This document shows, piece after piece, positions 11,773 to 22,594 of a DNA stretch of 64,000 nt (position 1 is its first letter; every line of letters starts with the position of its first letter). Where the stretch lies: NCBI GenBank assembly GCA_003116875.1, contig BCKT01000008.1:124001-188000 (forward strand), written 5' to 3'. Made by a program: the position numbers and the translations under genes. Under the pieces are notes generated by a model that did not search any database, was not told the origin of the DNA, and saw nothing but the letters and a program-made list of their open reading frames with translations. Source of the DNA: Takashimella koratensis (taxonomy: Eukaryota > Basidiomycota > Tremellomycetes > Trichosporonales > Tetragoniomycetaceae).

Positions 11773-12828
11773 TCACTCACGGTCCTGGGGTCCACCCCAG
11801 TTGGACGAGCCCCTCCAGCCACCGTCGACACGGATCTCGTGGTCGTTCATCATCGAGTTCTCGATGAGGAACATAGCGGCGTGGACTACCTCCTCGATGT
11901 CGGACATGCGGTGAGGGAAGACAGCAGCGGCCTTGACCTCTTCGAGGAAGTATGGCTGTAAAGGGTTAGGATGGGCAGGAGAGCTGTTGGTAGCTAGTAA
12001 CTCACGATACGGTCAGGGCCCATGAGGGCAGAGGCGACGATGGAGGGCGAGACGGCGTTGACACGGATACCGAAGGGGCCGAGGAAGTCGGCCATACCGG
12101 ACGAGATACCAAGGCATGCGGCCTTGCTGACACCGTAGGTCAAGCATCGAGCCGGGACGGGCTTGGCGACGATGGAGGCAACGTTGACAATGCAACCCCG
12201 CTCCTCAGTGACACGAGGAGCGAAAGGGCCCTCATCAGGGTACTGCGAGTTGATCGCGTCGGCGATGCACGAGTCGACGACAAAGGTGCCGTAGACGTTG
12301 ATGTCGAGGACCTTGGCGAAGGTCTGTGGTCGGTGTTAAAGAGGAACAGGGTATGCGGAGGGAGGAAGACTCACCGGAAGACTGTCGTAGAGGTGGTGCG
12401 ACCACTTGCGACCAGGGGCGATGGCAGCGGCGTGGAAGCCACCGAAGAGCGAGCCCTTGGGGATGACCGCAAGAGCACCATCGCAGGCAGCCTTGACACC
12501 CTCAGGCTTGGAGATGTCGACCTGGAAGTAGAAAGCACGCTCAGGGTGGTAGGTCTTGACTTTGGCCTCGCCGGTTTCCTTGGGGAGGACATCGAAGATC
12601 TGCAGGGAGTCAGCGGGGGTGGAACGGGGGGAGCAGGGGAGGTCACTGGAGGTCCGGGGGACACTCACAACAGCGTAACCGCCCTTGGCAATGATAGCCT
12701 TGGCGACACCACCGCCGATCGAGCCGGCACCGCCGGTGATGATGAAAGCTAGGGCGGGTGTCAGAGAGGAGTCCAGAGGAGATAGCTGCCAGCCAGGTGG
12801 AATACTCACAGCGACCTTCGACCTTCAT
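11773..12828 (-). CDS. Short-chain dehydrogenase/reductase
   Basis: A classical SDR. After the initiator (MKVEGR) an intron is followed by FIITGGAGSIGGGVA, the nucleotide-binding glycine motif. Later come VDIS (Asp after beta-4), INVYGTF, a catalytic serine region (CIVNVASIVAKP) and the catalytic YGVSK pair, then GIRVNAVSP. The C-terminus has MFLIENSMMNDHEIRVDGG. These enzymes use NAD(P)H to interconvert alcohols and ketones or aldehydes in the cytosol. At least four introns are seen, for example 12602-12667 and 12324-12374. It sits between a lactonase and a sugar isomerase, so a sugar dehydrogenase role feeding the lactonase is plausible but inferred. Confidence 0.87.
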
Positions 12829-13628
12829 TGTGCTGTTTGTGGATGTGCGAGGGTTGTGGAAAGTGTAGAGCTACGAAGTGAGAGAGTGAACGAGTCGAGA
12901 GAAGATCAAGAGGCTGGCTCACCCCGCCGCCTTATGTAGGCCACGCAGGCAGACTTGGGTTGGAAGAAAAGTCAGGCGCAGTGGGTTACCTGCGTGAAGC
13001 GGGCCGACGCGGGGTCGGACGTGTCGGAGCCAAGGGGGGTAGTCCATCCATGACCACGGCACCGGGCTAGCCGGTAGAGACCAAGGGATCGTACGGGCAC
13101 AGCCAGAGGGTCCTTTGATGGTGCTCGTTCACTCATGACCTTGGCTGTTGCTGGGTACGATGGAGAAACGGTGACTTCATTCAACTTTCCGCGATCTCCG
13201 ATTACAAGAAAAGCCGGTTCGGAGAAAGCGCCAGGGTGGTATCAAAATGACACCGCCCTCATCTCTGCATCTCTGCCATCGCATGGGTGTTCATATCATG
13301 GCCGCAACGCGGAGTCTGCACGTGTTCGCAGAAGACTCACTACTCCGCTTCCACTTCCGCCCCCGATGTCGCCGATGACCGCGCGGAGGCGAAGTACGCC
13401 TGAACAGAAAGCTTCTGGGTCGATGTACGCAAGTAAGGCATAGGCAGCTCCGCTCCGCTGAGTGACGATAGAGACAACCATTAAAGTGAGCGACTGGCTC
13501 ATATATCCGTGCCAGAGCTGCGATAGCTATTCTACTCTCCATTTCCCCCAAAACCAAAGCGTCCTCAAACACGGTCTGCGCGGGCGGCCTCCTAACGATA
13601 TCGTCTTTCCTCTTTGTCAGTACACACC
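12829..13628. promoter_or_regulatory. Shared divergent promoter: dehydrogenase / isomerase
   Basis: 800 nt between divergent start codons. Short open frames on both strands (13135-13443 plus, 13291-13698 minus) show no family features and are taken as chance. No TATA box is clear. Confidence 0.45.
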
Positions 13629-14949
13629 ATGATCTCTCTCGACCCCGCTGTGTATCCCGTGGGCGTAGCCACCGCGTCGCTCGGGATGCATCCCTCACAG
13701 ACCCTCGAGGTCAAGTTTGCAGCGCTTCAGAAGGCTGGATTTACGTTCACCGAGGTCGGGTTTGGGAACTACATGGAATGGGTGCGGCAGCAGGTTCCGG
13801 ATCTGTGAGTAGCGCAGTTCCAATACTCATAACTTATCTAACAAACTACTCTCTGAACAGGCCCGCATCGACCTGTCCGCCGGAATGGCAGGAAGCCGAC
13901 GAGCCTGATCCTTCTGACGAGATCATCTGGGAAACTCTCTACTCCAAAGCCGCCGACCTGATCTCCCTCGCCTCCAGCTATGGCCTCAAAGTCCTCGGTC
14001 TGCAGCCGCTCAACCAGTTCGACGGATGGCCGGAAGGATCCGAGCGGGGGGAATGGGTGAAGCGGAAGGCGGAGAAGTGGTTAGGACTTTGTTCTGCCCT
14101 CCAGGTGGATTTCATTCAGGTACGCAAATTCATCGTCACTAAGACACTGCATCCTGCTGACGAAAGACTTTTAGGTCGGATCAAACGACTACGCCGAAGC
14201 TAATGGAGGAGACGAGAAAACGGCGCGTGACTTGCATTGGCTGGCAGAGGTTGGAGCGAATCAACCACACCCTGTGAAGATTGCGTACGAGTCGTGGTGC
14301 TTCTCGAGCCGCGTGAGCGACTGGGAGCATACTTGGAAGATTGTCCAGCTGGGCGTAAGTTTCCGATCTTCACTTCACCCGTTGCTTACCCACCTCTTGT
14401 AACAGAATCACCCCAACCTCGGTCTGTGCATCGATACTGCTCAAGCCCCGCTCGCACCCGCGTACGGGTGGAACCCCAACACCGGTGAAGGTTGGACCGA
14501 CACCTCTTTCTCCGCAATGATTGAGCGCCTCCGCCAAGTACCCGGCGAGAAGATCTTCTATCTTGAGATCTCAGACGCTCTGAAACCTGTCGTCCCTTTG
14601 GGTCAAGGGTCGCCTTTTGATCCCTGGAAAGCACTGGGGAAAACGAACAGGAACGACGTGTTTATCTGGGCAGCATGCGGACGGCCGGTACCGTTCATCG
14701 GAAGGAATGCGGGCAAGGGGGTCAAGAGTGAGGACGATTTGGGAGGGGCGAGGGTCTTAGAACAAGTCCAGGCGGTGCTCGCGACGGGCTTTAAAGGTGA
14801 GTACAGATGAGGTAAGGCTGACATCGACAGGGCCGATCATGTACGAGGTCTTTGAGACGATGAGAATGGAGGAAGCGGAAGACGTGCCAACGGTTTACGC
14901 GGACGCTTGCGCCAAAAGCCATGAGATTTTGCTATCTCGCTTGACATGA
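13629..14949 (+). CDS. Sugar phosphate isomerase/epimerase-like TIM-barrel protein (AP endonuclease 2 superfamily)
   Basis: The start is the ATG in CACACC-ATG at 13629. The spliced protein is about 355 residues. It begins PVGVATASLGMHPSQTLEVKFAALQKAGFTFTEVGF, a barrel strand plus helix typical of xylose-isomerase-like TIM barrels. It continues with LKVLGLQPLNQFDGW, KIAYESWCFSSR (metal-ligand Glu region), LGLCIDTAQ (Asp/Gln ligand region) and FYLEISDA. Introns are near 13805-13860, 14120-14173, 14354-14405 and 14794-14830. In bacteria and fungi such proteins handle inositol-, hydroxypyruvate- or keto-sugar substrates; some fungal members are 3-dehydroshikimate dehydratases. The gene is divergent from the dehydrogenase, which supports a joint catabolic role. 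Confidence 0.82.
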
Positions 14950-15151
14950 TGCCGTGTGTAGGTCGACCTCCATGATCGTGGAGGCAAGAGTGGAGATAGG
15001 GAGAAGTACAAAAAGGGGCAGTATATGTGAAGTATGAAGATGGACTTTTGAATGCAGAGATGGAATCTATAGGATGAGCAGTTGGCCAGCCTGCATTTGC
15101 CCTTCAGGGTGTCTTGTAGGTCAGTCGATTGGCATCATGATTGCGGGTCTC

Positions 15152-17437
15152 TCAAAACGCGTACTCGAACTGCTCAGTAAAGTCAAGTCAGTGCCCAGCT
15201 GATCATGCCATAGGGAAAAACTACTTTGTCATGGGCTGGGAACTCACGACTTTATGCTCCCGGTCGTATTGCTTCCTAACATAAGCCTCTGCAATGGGGA
15301 GCCAGTCTGTCTCGACTAATCTTTTCACGCGTCCCATGACAGCGTCGAAAGTCATTTTTGGAACTTTGTCAAGTTTGATCAGTGAACTGCTTGGAAAAGA
15401 CTCAAAAGGTCAAGCTCACGGATGTATCGTTCAATAGGGTTAGCCGCGGCGGCAGCGAGCGCACGAGCCAGTCCATTGACATCGCCTTTGAGCACATTAT
15501 AGACGTATGGGGGGTCCAGAAGGGACAAGGTGCCTTGTTGCGCTTCCCACCGGGTTCGATCGAGGGGATGCTTCGGGTCCACTGAGTGAATTCTGAAGTA
15601 AAGAGTGAATCAGGCACTGTCATGTCGCCCGAAGACCTTTGCGTCGGGGGAGTTTTTTTACTTACACGTTGATGAATGGCACACCTAAGAGTAGGGCCAT
15701 TGCTTCAGCATATCTGAGCCAAAACTTTGATCCAAGCAAGCTTACCGAGACATAAAGCGTCGTAAGCTGTTGAGTGGCGTCAAAGGTCAGTCTCATGGAC
15801 GTTTGTCTTGTGCAGGCTGTGAACTTACGAGATGGGGAATGCAACGGTTGTCCGATTCCGACCTGTAAAGGGTTAGATATGGTCACAGTCCTTTTGTACT
15901 ACTCACCAACACCTTACTCCTTGCCAGTGTATCCATCCAAACCTCCCTGCTCAGCCTCCCCACTGTCCTAATCCCTGGCTCTGGCAACTCCTGCCCAGCC
16001 TCCCCTGCGGCCGAAATCAGCTCGAATGGGACCGTCTCCCCGCTTTCAGGATCTAAGCCATCTTGGACCGTGCGCGCCGTCGGTTCAAGCTGGAGGTAGA
16101 AAGCCGAGTATTCGGGCTGAAAGAATTCGTCATTTTTCGCCAGAATGAGGCCACGGTGAGCGCGTTGGTCCGGGGGATAGTAAGTAGCGTTCTGGCAGTG
16201 ACGCTCTATTTGGTAGCCTGAGAGTGTAATGGAATGGATCCAGGGCATCAGTAGCCGGACGGGAGTCTCGGTGCTGGTGATTATCTGAGATTGGAGCTCA
16301 CCAATATACTGGTTTGACTCGATGCCGTGCATCCACGTCGCGTATTCCTCGGGAGACAAAGACCACTGCGGTCCCAGTGGGGTTATCGGCTCCTCCCAAA
16401 AGTGGAACGCAAAGCTCCGCCACAATGGAATACCCGATGGATACGAGTCCTTCTTGATACAACCTATGAGACTCTCATTGTTTGTTTGCCCTGCTTCTGC
16501 TGCGTCGGAATCAAGCAGATCCAGCTGCCAACCTCCCAGTCCGCGTGGATCGTTGTCTGTTCCTGAATTGGTTACGTTTCGCTCCATACAACGGTGCAAG
16601 TCCACGCCCTCCCAAAGCACGAGTTTGATCAATTCCAACTCAGCAAGATGTTGGTAGATGAACAACGTGTCCATGTGGCCCTCCGTGTAGAGCATAGTAT
16701 AGTTGAGCGCTTCCATTGTCTCGATGGTGGATAGCGCCCTTAGCGATTTAGTCAGCGAGTAGTCACACGCTTTGAGCAGCCAGCCATGATAGGTGTTGGA
16801 GAACTGATCAACGAGGGGAGCAACTTACCAGATCTCTTCGCCCGCTAACCAGCCATTCCGCGCCGTTACTGAGCCATCTCCGTCAACTACCGTCCCACCT
16901 CTGAAAATTTGAGACTTACGGAAATGCCAGGAAGCGAAGAGCACCACATTCATCTCGCCAGGGCCGCAAGTGTCCTCGCGCAGGCATTGGGCAAGGCGTG
17001 CCAATGCTGGGTCGTTGAGTTGCCATCCAAATACAGTCAGAGGCTGTGCTAAGCTAATGAACATCAGCCACTACTCTTTCTTATCTCAGATCCTATCACT
17101 CCCAGCGTGTGCCATGGCGTACTCACAATGAAGCGTATTGATCTCTCAAAACCGGTCGAAACGCCTCTATCCTCTCCGCCATTTCTTCTGGGCTCATTTT
17201 CGCGACCTTTAAGGTGTCGGAGATCATGATCTCTCCATCCAGATCTGGAAGCCACCGTGCGCCCCAGATAATCGAAATAAACATGCCCCCAATGACGACG
17301 ACGAGTAGGAGCGGTGCTTGGAATGGTCGTAAACGTCTGGACCAGTGCTGCCCTCGGGAAAGGAGTATGCAGCTGTCCAAACCCTCTTCGACACCTATGG
17401 CGTTGCTGTTGAGCTCTATCGACACCGCCGGCAGCAT
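15152..17437 (-). CDS. MGAT5-like (GT18) type II membrane glycosyltransferase
   Basis: The N-terminus is a short cytosolic segment, then one transmembrane helix (APLLLVVVIGGMFISIIW, about residues 45-65) and a lumenal stem: a type II Golgi layout. The C-terminal half carries a GT-B donor-site segment like that of MGAT5: SKVLVGIGQPLHSPSPYDAL, then LLLGVPFINV, DPPYVYNVLKGDVNGLA and PIERYIRE, ending FDAVMGRVKRLVE. Animal MGAT5 adds beta-1,6-GlcNAc to N-glycans; the donor in yeasts is not established. About eight exons; a 43-nt intron splits SPYDALCL from MALLLGV. The start at 17437 is chosen because it precedes the membrane anchor closely. The final exon is provisional: an intron gives QFEYAF then stop at 15152, read-through stops at 15222. 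Confidence 0.68.
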
Positions 17438-18226
17438 CTTTGCTTTGCGGAGACTTGCAGAGTAATTGCGGGTTGACTATCTGGAGTGGCGGAGTGATCT
17501 CTTGGGATAGGCCGATCTGCAAAGGCGAGTGAAAGTGATGAGGGGGTAGATACCAGACGAGCAGCTCGAGTACGGTGTGCATGATGAGAAAAGAGAATAA
17601 AGGAGCTGTTTGTTTCCTTTGTGAGACTTGCGAGTGGTAACCATCAAAGGCATCTTTGAACGCTTGATGTTACCATGCCACAAGGTGTGCCGCACGGACC
17701 GCTGCGCTGCATGTCACGTGCCTCTTCTACATCACAGCTAGAGTAGACACATTCTTTCCACATCACCGCCTCCTCCCAGTCACCAAGCCTCCCTCACGGA
17801 AGCTGTTCCCGGCCTCTCGGCCTCACCTTGTCCCAGATCACCGAGGCCGTCGGCAGCCTTCGTTCTCCGTCCTTGAGGCACGCGTGCTGGCGCTCAAGTG
17901 TCAACCTGGCAAGGATGATGGCGGTGAGTCTGGCGGCCCCTCCCCACATTGGCCAGTCCCTTCCGCTCGGGGACTAGCAGGCGTGGAGGAGACAGTCGGC
18001 TAGCTCTCCATCTGCCCGTGAGCGTGACCAATGCTTGTCGTTCCTTTGGTGATGATGTCCAGCGCTGGCGTCAGTGGGCCTTTGCCTGATTCTTTCCATT
18101 GGGAACTCTTGCCCAGTCAGTCCAGGGTTAACGTTTCTCAGAGTAAGAGGACCTCGATGAAGGTCAAAGTATACCAAGAGGCAGAAACTGTGGGCATCAC
18201 TTTGCGTCTACAAATCTGCACATCGT
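17438..18226. other. Intergenic, no supported gene
   Basis: 789 nt between two minus-strand genes. It should contain the promoter of the glycosyltransferase and the 3' end of the nitrilase transcript. Short frames on both strands show no domain-like content. A CT-rich tract lies at 17755-17800. Confidence 0.45.
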
Positions 18227-19522
18227 TCAAACAACTACATATCCGTTCCCATTGGCTTTCCCATTCACGACTTTTGCCTTGGACACCTCAGTATCGAGCG
18301 CTTCGAGCGGGGGTAGGCGGGCCGCGATCGGTGTAAGGTGGCTGCCGTCCGAGTACTTGACACGAGGCATCGACCCGACCGTCACGTTGAGGGAGAACAG
18401 ATCCGGTCGAGAGCTAGCATCACTTTCAGCTCAGTTCCATTCCTATCCCTGACTACACTCACTAGTGACCGATACAGTCCGCCATCTGCTTGTGGCGGTG
18501 GATATCGTCCAAGTCGACATCGGCAATTACCAGTTCCTCGCTGAACTGGTCCTTTGACTGTGCAAGTTTACGCCCGTCGGGTGCGTAGATCGCGCTAAAC
18601 CCGCCACCCTCGATGGCCACAGCAGCAGGCCCACCGAGACCGGTAGGGACATTCATGATCTCGGAACCGGCCTTGGAGATGACGGCGGTACAGGTCATGG
18701 CGAATGCACCGCCCTCAATGGCGAGCATCCGGGTGATGACATCTCCAGAGATGTCGGAGGCAGAGGACATGGGCACTCCAGGGCCAGCTGGCGAGACTAT
18801 AGTGCAGTGTCAGTCTGGGTAAAGCTGAGACGAAGGCATGTACTCACGATACGGCCATGCGGCAACGTGCACCTGCACACCTTGGTTGTAGTGATGGTAT
18901 CGCAACAAGGGCTGAAGATGCTCCCAGCAGTTGAGCTCGCCGACGATCACACCCTTCTCGGTCGTCACACAAGTCTTGGTATCCTCGGCTGGGGGTCAGA
19001 TCAATCTCGGTCAACGGAACATACCTTGCCCATCACCGAAAAGGTAACGCTCGACGTGAGTCGGCTTGAGCTTGCGGCGGTGGTGCACCACCTCGCCTTG
19101 TGGATTGATGAACGACGCAGCGAGGTAGAGGGTCGACCCGACTCGCTCAGAGAAGCCGACAACCGCCCTGATAAGGTTAGTAGCGAGTCGCTGCCTGGAC
19201 TCACCAGATACCGGCATCTCTCACCGCCCGACGAATCTTGTTGTACTGAGGGGAACCGACGACGAGCGAGTTCTTCTGGTACTTGAGCACCCACTCTGTG
19301 TCGGGAGGGGAGGTGTAGATGCAGAATGGGAAGCCAGGGATGAAGACTTCCTACGAGATGTCAGCGAGTGAAGCGAGTGAAGGATACAAGGGGTAGGCTC
19401 ACAGGAAACCCGACAAGGTCGCAGCCCTTTGCACCAGCCTCGGCAATGAGCGCGCAAGTCTTGTCGACACTGGCGTCGAGGTCGAGCCAGCAGGACTCGG
19501 CTTGAACAGCGGCAATTCTCAT
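18227..19522 (-). CDS. Nitrilase (carbon-nitrogen hydrolase)
   Basis: Starts [18 protein letters not shown], the usual first strand of the family. The catalytic triad is visible: Glu in [13 protein letters not shown], Lys in [13 protein letters not shown], and the nucleophile Cys in [13 protein letters not shown]. The surrounding NCWE and [10 protein letters not shown] patterns are those of true nitrilases (branch 1), which turn nitriles into acids plus ammonia, rather than amidases. The C-terminal exons continue to [17 protein letters not shown] and a stop at 18227. About six exons; the last intron starts just after the codons for GHY. A TATA-like box lies 75 nt upstream. The 1.06 kb upstream region is shared with the divergent sugar porter. 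Confidence 0.92.
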
Positions 19523-20584
19523 GATTGGTTTGATGAAAGTTGAAGCAGAGAGTAGGTATCGATGGAGTCAGTAGGTTGAGTCAAGCGGGTCAGTTGGTTA
19601 TATACAGAACCCATGTCCACTCTCGTCCACCTCTACCATGCCAATGGTCGACACTTCCGAGCCGTAGTCAGTCGACCCAATCAGCCTCGAGCTCGCGGCC
19701 AATGTCTCTCGCTTCGAACAATGGTGCGGGCCATTGTCGGTGAGCAGTTCCGTATACCTCTCATTGAGCGAGCGGAAACTCCGTATGGGCCGCTGTAGCA
19801 CAGTTGGTGCAGCTGGGACCAGCGCGACAGGAGAGGGAAGTACGAGTGAAGAGGACAAGCTGCGGGGAAAGGAGGTGAATGGGACAGCGGGTGTACTTCC
19901 GTCTTCGAAGGGGAAGAGCAGGGGCGAGAGCAGAGGGAGTCAAGCCGCATGGGTCACCGAGAGCAGGCTAGTTGAGTGCCAAACGGACACCATTTCCGGG
20001 ACGACCTCGACGAGACAGCCATGCAGAGGGTTGGTGATGAGTGTCAAGGTGGATCGGCCACTATGAACATCTGGCCAACCAGGTCGTAGGGCGGAAGCAA
20101 GCATTTGGGTGGCGTCGGGGCAGGAGCTGAGGAAGCAAATTGAATTGGCAGAAAGAGGCAACGAGCTACTCGGCACTAGAGGGGCCTTGGGCCTAGCCTG
20201 TTACCCAGCGGAAATTTCCACCGAGTCCTTCTCGGCTTCAGGCGCGACACCCAAGGTGACCTCCAGATCCCGTGGGAACCTCTTCAGCCTCACCGCAGCG
20301 AGGTCCAACTCAAACACCAGCGTACGGTGTCGACTTGGTCATTTAGCTGACGGAAATGTGTCCGTAACCACTCGTCAAGCGCTCTTGATGCTTTTCCCCC
20401 GTCCCCCGCCGTCCTCGGCGAGGGGATATATAGCGAGCTGGCATGGGGGTCGAGGTGTGGAAGTCTAACTCCAACCCCCCTCGACCTCTGTGTTACATTG
20501 TATCGCCCGACCTTGGCAGAGCAGCGTAGCCTTGAGGAACACCCCTCGTCTTTGCCCGCCCGCCCACCCAAGTCAACACTCACA
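19523..20584. promoter_or_regulatory. Divergent promoter region: nitrilase / sugar porter, two TATA-like boxes
   Basis: Minus-strand GTATATAA (19598-19605) lies 75 nt before the nitrilase ATG. Plus-strand GATATATAG (20425-20433) lies about 150 nt before the sugar-porter ATG, preceded by a C-rich block (20396-20412). The middle 700 nt has chance open frames only. Confidence 0.5.
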
Positions 20585-22443
20585 ATGACCACCTTCTACA
20601 ACCTCATTGTCATCCTCGCCGTCTCGCTTGGGTCGTTCAACTACGGCTTCAGCTTTGGCGCGCCGTCAACTGTCCTTGCACTCGAAGGGTTCCTCGAGTA
20701 CTTCAACGTCACCCTAACCGGGACAAACAAGAGCTATGCGAGCTCTATGCAAGGGGGTGAGTCCATTTGTACCGTTATCCCTTGCCCCTGTTCAGGTCCA
20801 CCTTCGTCTCTCAAACCCCATGTAACAACTCTTTGACTGACTGTGGATACACATAGCCATCGTCGGTATCTTCTTCGCTGGGGGCTTCTTCGGCAGCTTT
20901 GCCTTTGCCTGGCTGGCCGATCGTATCGGCCGTCGCCGAGCGCTAGATGTCGTCGGTGTCGTCTCCATCATTGCTGTCATCATCTCCACAGCGTCTGTCA
21001 ATGTGGGCATGCTCCTCGTCGGTCGACTCATCCAAGGCTTTGCGTGAGTCGGTCTTATCTTCTAACCCCCCAGCATAACACTGCTCGCAAGGCGGTTGTT
21101 GACCATCACTGACACCACTCCTGCAGCGGCGGCGGGCTTAACGTCATCTGCCCAATGTTCCAGTCCGAGGTCTCCGTCGCCGAGCACCGAGGGCGTAACG
21201 TCGGTCTCCACGGGTGCTTGTTCGTCACAGGCCTCGCGACATGCAACTGGCTCGCCTTTGGTGTCTACTTCATGACCAACGAGCAGCTTGCTTGGCGTCT
21301 CGTCCTTGGCCTTCAGGGTGTTGCGCCGATCGTGCTCCTCTGTCTCCGGTTCTGGCTACCCGAGTCTCCGCGCTGGCTCATTCTCAACAGAAGGGACCAG
21401 GAGGCATTCGACATCCTCTGCAAACTACACGATACCCCGGGCGACGCGAGCCACGAATTCGCCCTGATTGAGCAGAAGCTCATTCACAAGCAGGTCGAGA
21501 TGGACAGCAAGCACGATACCACATGGGTGGCGCTGTTCCGCCGTCCCTCGACTCGCCGGCGCTTGCTCATCGGCATGTTCATCATGTTTGTCCAGCAGTC
21601 ATCCGGCCAGGTTAGTTTCATCATGTTCCCGAACACGAACTAGCGCTGATCCTAATTCCCACAGAACGTTCTCTACGGATTCCAAGTGAACACCTTAACG
21701 ACTCTGGGTCTCACCAACTGGCAGCCATCGCTGGTTGTGAGCTTCTACGTGACTTGGGCGGCGACTCTCAACTATGTGGGAGGCTGGTTCATGGACCGTG
21801 TCGGCCGTCGGCGCATGATTCTGACTGCTCTGGTAAGTACTGCCTCGAGTTCATCGCTGATCGATGCAGTGCGGTATCGTCGTGTCAGTCACGATCCACA
21901 CCGCCCTTGTCATCCAGTTTGGAGGCACGACCAACAAGGCGGGAGCAGGAGCGGCCGTTGCGTTCCTGTTCATGTTCATCACGTTTTTCGCGCCCGGGAT
22001 TGATGTTAGTGAGTACCCCACCACTCCCCATGTCCACTCGCTCACAGCCTCAGCGTCTTACGTCTACGGGGCCGAAATCTTCCCTACGTACATGCGAGCT
22101 CGAGGGCTGGCTGTCACCATCGGCTCATACTTTGCCTTTGCGGCATGTTACGTTTGCAGCGCATCGACTGCCTCTGGGACCATTGGGGCGTACTACAACA
22201 TTCGTGAGTCCGAACTGGGACCATCTCGACCAGCCGCTAACCAGAGCAGTCTTCATCTGCTTGTCTGCGATTAACCTCGTCATCGGGTACTTTGTCCTGC
22301 CCGAGACCAAGAATCTCTCTCTCGAGGAAATGGGCAAGTTGTTTGGCGAGGAAGACGAGGTCGCCCATTTGGACACCAGCGAGAAAGACGAGGCCAAGAA
22401 TGCTGTGACGACTACAGTGGCCAGTGTCAACTCTCAGGTGTGA
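20585..22443 (+). CDS. MFS sugar porter (hexose-type transporter)
   Basis: A 12-TM sugar porter with the family signatures: DRIGRRRALD between TM2 and TM3, LIQGFAGGGLNVICPMF, the PESPRWL motif after TM6, RRPSTRRRLLIG, QQSSGQNVLYG in TM7, DRVGRRRM between TM8 and TM9, and PETKNLSLEEM at the end of TM12. It would move a sugar with protons across the plasma membrane. Seven exons; introns near 20756-20857, 21042-21126, 21612-21665, 21832-21867, 22010-22049 and 22203-22248. The nitrilase lies upstream on the other strand and a Zn(2)Cys(6) regulator lies downstream, convergent, 151 nt away. Confidence 0.92.
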
Positions 22444-22594
22444 TTAGGTATGAGAGGATGTGCGACAAAAGATAGGTACACGTAGTTTGTTCATCTAGAA
22501 GAATAAGCAATGAAAAGAATACGCCCGGGCTAAGCAAGACTACAACTATCCCTGATCCACGCAACAACGCTGCATTCCCCTACCCATCGTCCGG

